From contig NZ_NFJL01000002.1 in NCBI RefSeq assembly GCF_002159835.1, positions 62,001 to 126,000 of the forward strand: a stretch of DNA of 64,000 nt, read 5' to 3'. Source of the stretch: Blautia sp. An249. GTDB taxonomy: Bacteria > Bacillota > Clostridia > Lachnospirales > Lachnospiraceae. Under the pieces are notes generated by a model. The model had not been told where the DNA came from. It did no database searches and saw only the letters and a program-made list of their open reading frames with translations. Position 1 is the first letter of the stretch. Each line of letters starts with the position of its first letter. Below are positions 56,858 to 64,000 of the stretch, one piece after another. The position numbers were made by a program, and so were the translations under genes.

Positions 56858-59800
56858 ATGAAAAGGAAAAGAAACTGGTTTGAGAAAATCGCAGCGATGG
56901 TTTTATCGCTGGTGATGATTTTCTCACTGATGCCGGTATCGGAAGTAAACGCAGCAGTTTCTTCTGACAACGGCGACGGGACGTTTTCCAATCCGGTGAT
57001 TTATTCAGACGTACCGGATCTGGACGCGATCCGCGTGGGAGACGCCTATTATATGATAAGCACCACCATGCATTTATCTCCGGGCTGCCCGGTCATGAAA
57101 TCCACAGACCTGGTCAACTGGGAGATTGTAAATTATGTTTATGACACGCTGGGAGACAGCGATGAGTTAGCCTTAAGAAACGGACAGGAAAGCTACGGAA
57201 ACGGTTCCTGGGCTGCCAGCATCCGGTATTTTAAGGAGAAATTCTATGTCACCTTCGGATGTATGACCACAGGGAAAACTTATGTATATTCTACTTCAGA
57301 TATCGAGAACGGTCCCTGGCATAAATCTGAGTTTACCGGCTATCTCCATGATATTTCTCTGCTGACCACAGAAGATGAGATGTACGTGGTCTATGGAAGC
57401 GGGACAGCCAGATGCAGAAAACTGACGGAAGATGAAAACGGGGATATTACTTTCGGAGAAGAATTTACTCTGGTTGAGTACACAGCTCTTGATAACGACG
57501 GAAATCAGGTAAATGCTCCGGTAAGTTATATTTCAGAAGGAATTCATGCGTATAAAATCGGCGAGTACTATTATCTTTTCATGATTCAGTGGCCCACCGG
57601 GGGACGCAGACAGGAAGTCTGCTGGCGTTCAAAAACTCTGGACGGCAACGGCTGGGAAAGTAAGAAAGTATTTGATTCCGGTCTGGAATTCGACGGAATT
57701 ATGGACGGCGCGGGAGTGGCCCAGGGCGGCGTCTTCCAGACTCCTGAGGGAGACTGGTATTCCCTGCTGTTCCAGGATCACGGTTCTGTGGGAAGAATCC
57801 CGGTTCTGGTTCCTGTAACCTGGGAAGACAACTGGCCAGTGTTCGGCAATGAAAACGGAGAAGCGGAAGTGACGATGGACATCCCCGGAGTCAGCACAGG
57901 GGAAAAAGGAATTGTAGTTTCCGATGAGTTTTATAACGGAGAAACCAGGAAAATTTATTCCGATACAGAAAGCACAGAACCTGTGGAAGAAGCGACGCTT
58001 GTAAAAGAAGCGCCGGCTCTCTTATCTGCGGCAGAAACCCTGGGCGGAGAAGTCTCTTATGTGGAACTTCTGGAAAACGGAGGTTTTGAAGAGGGAGATA
58101 CCGGCTGGGAGTCCAAAGAGGGCGCTGTTCTGGAAGTAACACAGGACGAGGCAGCCGGCGGTGAAAGCAGCCTTCTGGTAACAGAGAGAGTGGGAACCGG
58201 TTCCGGGCCCAAACAGGATCTGACCGGAAAACTGGAAGCAGGCAAAACCTATCACCTCAGCGCGAAAGTAAAATATCTGGAGGGGCCGGATACGAGAGAC
58301 TTTAATATTACCTTCCACTATGGAACGGATCAGTGGAGCGGTATGGAAATCGGGAAAGGAGCCACCATTACCAAAGGAGAATGGGGAACCATTGAAGGCA
58401 CCTATACCGTACCGGAAGATGCAGATTTAACAGAATCCTATGTATTTGTAGAAACCACCTGGACAGCAGAACAGGATCCGGTCAATGATTTGATGGATTT
58501 TTACGTGGATGATATTTCTGTATCCTGTGAGGAGGACTATGGCCTGATTTTAAACGGAGGATTTGAGTCCGGGATGGATCCGTGGGAGGTTCGTAATTAT
58601 AACGGAGCTGTGAATCTGGAAGTTACCCAGGAAGATGCGGCAGCCGGAACCAGCAGTCTGTTTGTCTCCGGAAAGGAAGACACCACCTGCGGACCCATGC
58701 AGGATCTGACCGGGAAGCTGGAGGCAGGAAAGACCTATTACCTCAGCGCGAAAGTGAAATATCTGGACGGCCCGGAGAAACGGGATTTCAATATTACCTT
58801 CCAGTATGGAACCAATAAATGGAGCGGAACAGATATTGGAAAAGGCGCTTCCATAACCAAAGGGGAATGGGGAACCATTGAAGGTACCTATACCGTACCG
58901 GAAGACGCCGACCTTTCCAAAGTCACGGTATTTGTGGAAACCACCTGGACTTCCCAGCAGGATCCTTTCAATGACTTAATGGATTACTATCTGGACGAAG
59001 TATCTGTGAAAGAAGTAGCAGACCAGGAGGTGCCGGAAGAGACAGAACAGGGAGAAAATGATTATAATGGCTCCAACCTGAATCTGGCATGGCAGTGGAA
59101 TCATAATCCCAACAATAATAACTGGTCTTTAACAGCACGAAGCGGCTATCTGCGGCTGACCACAGGAAATACAGTGGATAATATCCAGGAAGCCCGCAAC
59201 ACACTGACCCAGAGAACCTATGGTCCTACCTGTTCCGGAAATGTAGCTTTAGAAGTACATGATATGAAAAACGGAGATGTGGCAGGTCTGGCCGCCTTCC
59301 AGCTTCATTACGGATTCGTAGGTGTGAAGATGGAGAACAACCAGAAGTATCTGGTAATGGTAAAAACAGAGACAGATGACAATCCTGACGGAGATGAAAT
59401 CGAGAGAGTGGAACTCAATCAGGATCGTGTTTATCTGAGAGTGGATTTTGATTACCGTCAGAGAACAGACAAAGCTGCTTTCTATTATAGTTTAGACGGC
59501 GAAGAATGGATTCAGATTGGCGATACTCTGCAGATGGCTTATACAATTCCGCACTTTATGGGATACCGGTTCGGACTTTTTAATTACGCCACAGAAACCA
59601 AGGGCGGATACGTAGACTTTGATTACTTCCATGTGGAAGATGACGGAAGTCATAATACAGGAAGTGAAACAGAAACCCTGAGCGTTTCCCTTGAAAATTT
59701 AAACGACGTCCCCGGCATTGCCAACACAGAGATTGAGCTTCCCATTACCATGGATGCCCTTCCGGAAGGCAGCTATGAAAAACTGGAAATGTCCGTAAAT

Positions 59801-62800
59801 ATACCGGAAGAATTCCAGGTATCCGATGTGAAGTTTAAGAAAGAAAATGTTTCAGGAACGGCCGCCTATTCTTATACCAACGGCCAGCTGCTCCTTTCCG
59901 TAACAGGAGAAGATACAGACTTTAAGCATAACGACGGTGAACTTTTTGCCACGGTAATTCTTAAAGTCAGCAAATATCTCACAGAAGATGTACAGACTTC
60001 TGCAAGAGTGGATTACGTAAAAGTAACAGGAGACGAAGCCCACTATCAGGTAGGACAGGCTGTATCCAATATTTCCATGAAAGCCCTGGATACAGAGGCC
60101 GTGGCTAAGAAAGTGGGATACTCCAATCCGGTGATTGACTATGATTTCGGCGCCGATCCCTTTGCCATGGTTTATGACGGAAGAGTTTATCTTTACATGA
60201 CGGCAGACGAATTCGAGTATAACGATCAGGGAGAAGTGATTGACAATACCTATGGAACCATTCAGGAAATACGGGTAGTCTCTTCTGCTGATATGGTTAA
60301 CTGGACCGATCACGGAACCATTCATGTGGCAGGAGAAGAGGGAATTGCCAAATGGGCATCCCTGTCCTGGGCGCCTGCGGCTGCTTATAAGAAGATTAAC
60401 GGCGAAGATAAATTCTTCCTGTACTTCTGCAACGGCGGCAGCGGAATCGGCGTTCTGGAAGGAGATTCTCCCATCGGTCCTTTCCGGGATCCAAACGGAA
60501 AAGTCTTAGTGGACGGTTCCGTACCGGGAGCCCAGGGGGTTGTATGGATGTTCGACCCGGCAGTCATGGTGGACGATGACGGAAGCGGTTACCTGGTATT
60601 TGGAGGAGGTATTCCGGCAGGGCAGGATCTGAACCCAAAGACGGCCAGAATTATTAAACTGGGCGACGATATGACCAGTGTAGAGGGCGAGGCCCAGATG
60701 ATTGACGCCCCGTGTATGTTTGAAGACGGCGGTCTTCATAAGGCAAACGGAAAGTATTACTATACCTACTGCTCCAATTTCTCAGGAGATCATTCCTCTG
60801 TGGAAGGGTATCCGGGATATGGAAATATCTGCTACATGGTCAGCGATGATCCCATGGGTCCCTATGAATACAAAGGGGAAATTCTGCTGAACCCAAGCAC
60901 CTATTTCGGCGTGGGCGGAAACAATCATCATGCAATTTTTACCTTTAACGGAAAGTCCTATATTACCTATCATGCCCAGACTCTGGGACAGGCGATGGGA
61001 ATAGAGAAAGGATACCGTTCCACACACATTAATGAGGTATCCTATTACAGCAACGGCGACATCAAACAGATCCCGGCAGATCGTACAGGCGTCAGCCAGC
61101 TGACAGAATTAAATCCGTACGAAAGAGTTGAGGGAGAAACGGTGGCATGGCAGTCGGGAATTGATATGAAAGACTGCAGCGAACCGGGAGACGGCTATAC
61201 AGAACCCAGGAACCGGGCGCTGACCAGTCTGCAGGACGGCGACTGGGTTGCGGCGGCAGGCATGGACTTCAGAACCGGCGGTGCGATCAGCTTTACTGCG
61301 GGAATTGCTTCTTATGACGGAGGAAGTATCACCCTGCATCTGGATTCTCCGGACGGCCCTGTGGCAGGAACTTTAGAAGTGCCAAAAGGAGACGGAACCT
61401 ATCAGGAGTATACCTGTAATCTGGATACCCCGATTACAGATACCCACAGCATCTTCTTTACGTTCAGCGGAACCGGAGAATCAGAGAGTCTCATGGATAT
61501 TGATTACTGGCAGTTTACAGAAGGAACCGCCGAAGTGAATAAAGACGGCCTGAAAGATGCCATTGAACGTGCCACAGCTGTAGACGTGGACAAATATACG
61601 GAAGACAGCGTGGCCAAAATGCAGGAAAAACTGGAAGCGGCCCTGACTGTTTTCGGAGATGACACTGCCACCCAGAAACAGGTAAACGATGCAGAAAAAG
61701 AGCTGGAAAAAGCCATAGATGGCCTGGAGTTAAAACCCCAGGAGACGGAATATGAAATTCTGAAAGGGGCAGACAGTACCTGGCAGAAAGAGACAGAGAC
61801 AGAGACAGGGCTGGTTTATGAGTTAAGCCCCAATCTGGATAAATTCCAGAATATAACAGTTGATGAAATCGATGTGGATCCTTCCAATTATACAGCAGAC
61901 AAAGAGGCGATGACCATTGAAGTAAGTCCTGAGTATCTGAATTCTCTGGAAATCGGACTTCATCTTATCAATTTCGTATTTGAAGACGGACAGGTAAGTG
62001 CGAAACTGACCATTGAGGAAGCTCCTGTGGATGAAGAAGCGATTTTCCAGGAGACCATGACAGAAGTTACCGCCTCCGTAGATGAAAACAATCAGGTAGT
62101 GATTCAGTGGCAGCCGGTGGAAAATGCGAAGAGCTACGGTATTTACCGAAGAGCGGCAGACGGCAGCTCTTTTGAGGGAATCGCCGTGGCCTCTCAGAAA
62201 GAACTTACTTATGTGGACAAAGAGGTAGTGGAAGGGGAGACCTATTACTATACGGTAAAAGCCTTCTGGGAAGAAGAGGCTCAGGGAATTACGAGCCGCT
62301 ATCCGGTCAATGTCCATGTAACAATTCCAAATACCACCAAAGAACAGCAGGAAGCATTTAAACAGGTAATGCCCAGTGTAACTGCAAAAACAGATGACGG
62401 CAGTGTTGTGGTAGAATGGGAAGAGATTGAACATGCAGCCAGCTACCGGATTTACCGGAAAGAAGCAGGAGGAAGCTTCAGCGGACTGGCCAATGTAAAA
62501 GCAGGAGTTACCACTTATACGGATACCACTGCCCAGGAAGGAAAAACCTATTACTATACCGTAAAAGGTTTCTGGGAGGAAGATGCCAAAGGCGTTGCTA
62601 CCCGGTACCCCTCCGATGTAAAAATCCAGGTTCCGGTAAGCTCTCTGGCAACTCCGTCCGTGAAAACCCGATCCGTCAACTACTGTACGGTGGAAGTGAC
62701 CTGGAATAAGATCGCGGGCGCTGACAAATACGTGATTTACCGCAAAGAAGCAAAAGCAGGAACCGCCTTTAGATCCATCGGAACTGTAAACGGAGGCACT

Positions 62801-63211
62801 CTGCAGTACCGGGACGGAAATGCAGAGATGGGCGTGAACTACTACTACACAGTAAAAGCTTATGCAGGAAGCATCTACAGCGACTACCAGAAGACAGTGA
62901 CAGGAATGGCGGTACCGTCCTCACCGGCCTTAAGCGCATCCAGCAGCAGTAAGGGCGTGACCATTACCTGGACGGGATCCAAGGCAGGGGCAAATAAATT
63001 TGCAGACGGCTACCGGATCTTCCGAAAGACAGTAAACGGAAGCTGGAAGACGGTGGGAACCGTAGGAGCGAACACCAGAAGCTTTACCGACACCACCGGA
63101 GCCAAGGGCACCACTTATGTGTATACCGTTCGTGCTTATGTAAAACAGAGCAATGGAACCAATCTGTGGGGAACCTACAACACCACAGGGGTAACCGGAG
63201 TGAAAAAGTAA
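56858..63211 (+). CDS. Giant secreted protein with two GH43 domains, CBMs, cohesin-like domain and Fn3-like tail
   Basis: A 2117-residue protein with an AGGAGG site and signal peptide ending near SEVNAA. Parts: GH43 no. 1 of the beta-xylosidase type (about 36-348; Asp in DLDAIRVG, Asp in LHDISLL, Glu in ISEGIHAY), two CBM4_9 domains (about 402-560 and 563-720), a GH43 C-terminal beta-sandwich (about 733-930), a cohesin-like beta domain (about 941-1077), GH43 no. 2 (about 1087-1420; GADPFAMVYDG, FDPAVMVDDDG, FEDGGLHK) with CBM6 (about 1421-1557) as in the 52728 protein, FIVAR-like helices, an X2-like domain (about 1628-1718) and four Fn3-like repeats ending GVTGVKK. It likely combines xylosidase and arabinofuranosidase actions on arabinoxylan at the cell surface. 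Confidence 0.9.
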   Translation: MKRKRNWFEKIAAMVLSLVMIFSLMPVSEVNAAVSSDNGDGTFSNPVIYSDVPDLDAIRVGDAYYMISTTMHLSPGCPVMKSTDLVNWEIVNYVYDTLGDSDELALRNGQESYGNGSWAASIRYFKEKFYVTFGCMTTGKTYVYSTSDIENGPWHKSEFTGYLHDISLLTTEDEMYVVYGSGTARCRKLTEDENGDITFGEEFTLVEYTALDNDGNQVNAPVSYISEGIHAYKIGEYYYLFMIQWPTGGRRQEVCWRSKTLDGNGWESKKVFDSGLEFDGIMDGAGVAQGGVFQTPEGDWYSLLFQDHGSVGRIPVLVPVTWEDNWPVFGNENGEAEVTMDIPGVSTGEKGIVVSDEFYNGETRKIYSDTESTEPVEEATLVKEAPALLSAAETLGGEVSYVELLENGGFEEGDTGWESKEGAVLEVTQDEAAGGESSLLVTERVGTGSGPKQDLTGKLEAGKTYHLSAKVKYLEGPDTRDFNITFHYGTDQWSGMEIGKGATITKGEWGTIEGTYTVPEDADLTESYVFVETTWTAEQDPVNDLMDFYVDDISVSCEEDYGLILNGGFESGMDPWEVRNYNGAVNLEVTQEDAAAGTSSLFVSGKEDTTCGPMQDLTGKLEAGKTYYLSAKVKYLDGPEKRDFNITFQYGTNKWSGTDIGKGASITKGEWGTIEGTYTVPEDADLSKVTVFVETTWTSQQDPFNDLMDYYLDEVSVKEVADQEVPEETEQGENDYNGSNLNLAWQWNHNPNNNNWSLTARSGYLRLTTGNTVDNIQEARNTLTQRTYGPTCSGNVALEVHDMKNGDVAGLAAFQLHYGFVGVKMENNQKYLVMVKTETDDNPDGDEIERVELNQDRVYLRVDFDYRQRTDKAAFYYSLDGEEWIQIGDTLQMAYTIPHFMGYRFGLFNYATETKGGYVDFDYFHVEDDGSHNTGSETETLSVSLENLNDVPGIANTEIELPITMDALPEGSYEKLEMSVNIPEEFQVSDVKFKKENVSGTAAYSYTNGQLLLSVTGEDTDFKHNDGELFATVILKVSKYLTEDVQTSARVDYVKVTGDEAHYQVGQAVSNISMKALDTEAVAKKVGYSNPVIDYDFGADPFAMVYDGRVYLYMTADEFEYNDQGEVIDNTYGTIQEIRVVSSADMVNWTDHGTIHVAGEEGIAKWASLSWAPAAAYKKINGEDKFFLYFCNGGSGIGVLEGDSPIGPFRDPNGKVLVDGSVPGAQGVVWMFDPAVMVDDDGSGYLVFGGGIPAGQDLNPKTARIIKLGDDMTSVEGEAQMIDAPCMFEDGGLHKANGKYYYTYCSNFSGDHSSVEGYPGYGNICYMVSDDPMGPYEYKGEILLNPSTYFGVGGNNHHAIFTFNGKSYITYHAQTLGQAMGIEKGYRSTHINEVSYYSNGDIKQIPADRTGVSQLTELNPYERVEGETVAWQSGIDMKDCSEPGDGYTEPRNRALTSLQDGDWVAAAGMDFRTGGAISFTAGIASYDGGSITLHLDSPDGPVAGTLEVPKGDGTYQEYTCNLDTPITDTHSIFFTFSGTGESESLMDIDYWQFTEGTAEVNKDGLKDAIERATAVDVDKYTEDSVAKMQEKLEAALTVFGDDTATQKQVNDAEKELEKAIDGLELKPQETEYEILKGADSTWQKETETETGLVYELSPNLDKFQNITVDEIDVDPSNYTADKEAMTIEVSPEYLNSLEIGLHLINFVFEDGQVSAKLTIEEAPVDEEAIFQETMTEVTASVDENNQVVIQWQPVENAKSYGIYRRAADGSSFEGIAVASQKELTYVDKEVVEGETYYYTVKAFWEEEAQGITSRYPVNVHVTIPNTTKEQQEAFKQVMPSVTAKTDDGSVVVEWEEIEHAASYRIYRKEAGGSFSGLANVKAGVTTYTDTTAQEGKTYYYTVKGFWEEDAKGVATRYPSDVKIQVPVSSLATPSVKTRSVNYCTVEVTWNKIAGADKYVIYRKEAKAGTAFRSIGTVNGGTLQYRDGNAEMGVNYYYTVKAYAGSIYSDYQKTVTGMAVPSSPALSASSSSKGVTITWTGSKAGANKFADGYRIFRKTVNGSWKTVGTVGANTRSFTDTTGAKGTTYVYTVRAYVKQSNGTNLWGTYNTTGVTGVKK

Positions 63212-63243
63212 AAAGAAAACGCGGAAAACCCGCCTGAATTGCC

Positions 63244-63287
63244 AAGGCTCCCGTACCGGTTTTATGACCGGGATGGGAGCCTTAAAA
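63244..63287 (+). terminator. Intrinsic terminator after the two-GH43 gene
   Basis: AAGGCTCCC pairs with GGGAGCCTT around an inner ACCGG/CCGG stem; TAAAATTT follows. Confidence 0.75.
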
Positions 63288-63332
63288 TTTGGGGGAATGT
63301 AATTGATTGTGATTTTTGAACAGATATACCTA

Positions 63333-63452
63333 AAAAAAACAAACTTGTATGGTAAAAAAACAACTTTTTTCAGAAGGGATTCAAAATCAAATAAAAAAAC
63401 AAACAAAGTTCAAAAGAAATTTAAATAAATGCTTGTAAAAATCTGATAAACT
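63333..63452 (+). promoter_or_regulatory. Three-box A-tract promoter of the third LamG gene
   Basis: Bases 63333-63370 match 41287-41324 exactly. Box 3 AAAAAAACAAACAAAG has its C at 63400, 39 bases after the box 2 C, as in the second promoter. A TAAACT candidate -10 (63447-63452) starts 47 bases after it; TTGTAA-N17-CATAAC (63433-63461) is an alternative core promoter. Confidence 0.65.
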
Positions 63453-63492
63453 ATTCATAACGAAAAATAGCAAGTTGGAAGGAGGAACTGAG

Positions 63493-64000
63493 TTGAAAAG
63501 GAAAAATTTAATTTCCAAGTCATTGGTATGGCTTTTAACAGCTACCATGGCAGTCTCCGGACCGGCCGCTTCGGTTGGGGCTTCTGTTCTGGAAGAAGAT
63601 TCAGGAGACAGTATGATTCTCAGCCAGGAACTGGAAGAAATGGACGAATTCCTGGAAGAAGAGTCAGAAGAACTGATGGAAGAAGAGGACGGATCCGACG
63701 ATGAGATTCAGGATGAAGAAGACGGAATTGCCCCCAATTCCCTGGAAGAAGAGCAGGAAGTGCTGCATCTTTCTTTTGAGGGAACCATGGAGGACAGTTC
63801 GCCGACAGGCAATCAGGTAAGCGCAGCAGGAACGGAAACCTATACAGACGGTCTTAAAAAAGGGGAACAGGCATTTTTATTTGACGGAACGACCTATCTG
63901 AATCTGGGAACTTCCCCGGAACTGAATCCCTCCAGTCTGACCGTATCTTTCTGGGTGAATCCGGAAGAGACCATGAGCGGAGAACAGATCTTCTTCTGGA
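63493..64000 (+). CDS. Secreted LamG protein, 5' end only
   Basis: The first 169 codons of a gene running past the window. It starts at TTG 63493, 7 bases after GGAGG (63481-63485), and encodes a signal peptide (KRKNLISKSLVWLLTATMAV), an acidic stretch rich in LEEE-like motifs (about 37-95) and the beginning of a LamG/concanavalin-like domain (from about 97; VLHLSFEGTMEDSS and FLFDGTTYLNLG). The order of parts and the promoter match the LamG-GH43 proteins at 33651 and 41512, including the TTG start of the former, so a further glycosidase with the shared Fn3 tail is expected downstream. The catalytic part is not in the window. Confidence 0.88.
   Translation, partial: MKRKNLISKSLVWLLTATMAVSGPAASVGASVLEEDSGDSMILSQELEEMDEFLEEESEELMEEEDGSDDEIQDEEDGIAPNSLEEEQEVLHLSFEGTMEDSSPTGNQVSAAGTETYTDGLKKGEQAFLFDGTTYLNLGTSPELNPSSLTVSFWVNPEETMSGEQIFFW

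Noticed and set aside
58000..60100. Cellulosome component
   Set aside because: Only one tentative cohesin-like domain was seen, with no dockerin or scaffoldin in the window.
1..63211. LPXTG sortase signals or SLH domains in the giant proteins
   Set aside because: C-termini were read for all complete giants; seven complete proteins and the partial one end in the Fn3-like pair, one ends in another Fn3-like repeat and one has a plain membrane helix. No sorting motif was found.

Overview
The window comes from the chromosome of a Gram-positive, gut-type Clostridia bacterium, most likely Lachnospiraceae; the genus cannot be fixed from this sequence. Support: strong AAGGAGG ribosome-binding sites, mid-range GC, giant secreted proteins with bacterial Ig-like and fibronectin-III-like (Fn3-like) repeats, cobalamin riboswitches, an ECF-type transporter and a set of multidomain GH43/GH51 enzymes. 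Every real gene found is on the + strand. No rRNA, tRNA, CRISPR array or insertion sequence was seen.

Region A (1-821) is the 3' end of a giant surface-protein gene. Region B (989-16466) holds a MoxR ATPase, a DUF58 protein, a membrane transglutaminase-fold protein that has lost its catalytic triad, a membrane-anchored protein and a giant secreted protein that each carry one DUF4430 (transcobalamin C-terminal-like) domain, and a beta-propeller protein with a C-terminal membrane anchor. Region C (about 16430-32591) has two cobalamin riboswitches. The first precedes two giant secreted DUF4430 proteins; one of these also has an alpha/alpha-toroid like the other half of intrinsic factor. The second riboswitch, with its own terminator, precedes a DUF4430 lipoprotein overlapped by a complete ECF transporter (T, fused A-A, S). 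Together B and C read as a Gram-positive surface system for capturing and importing corrinoids, built from transcobalamin/intrinsic-factor-like parts. The substrate rests on the riboswitches and domain homology and is inferred.

A cytoplasmic leucine-rich-repeat protein (32622-33431) separates this from region D (33484-64000), a run of huge secreted glycosidases likely to act on arabinan or arabinoxylan: two LamG/GH43 double-enzyme proteins, a GH51 arabinofuranosidase, a LysR-type regulator whose promoter contains a G10 tract, a GH43-CBM6 protein, a two-GH43 protein, and the start of another LamG protein. The three LamG genes share an unusual three-box A-tract promoter.

Regions A, C and D are tied together by one trait. 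Eight proteins end in the same pair of Fn3-like repeats, finishing in GAKK-type C-termini, with near-identical DNA between some copies. None shows an LPXTG or SLH signal, so the pair is a candidate surface-retention or sorting module used for both vitamin capture and polysaccharide breakdown.
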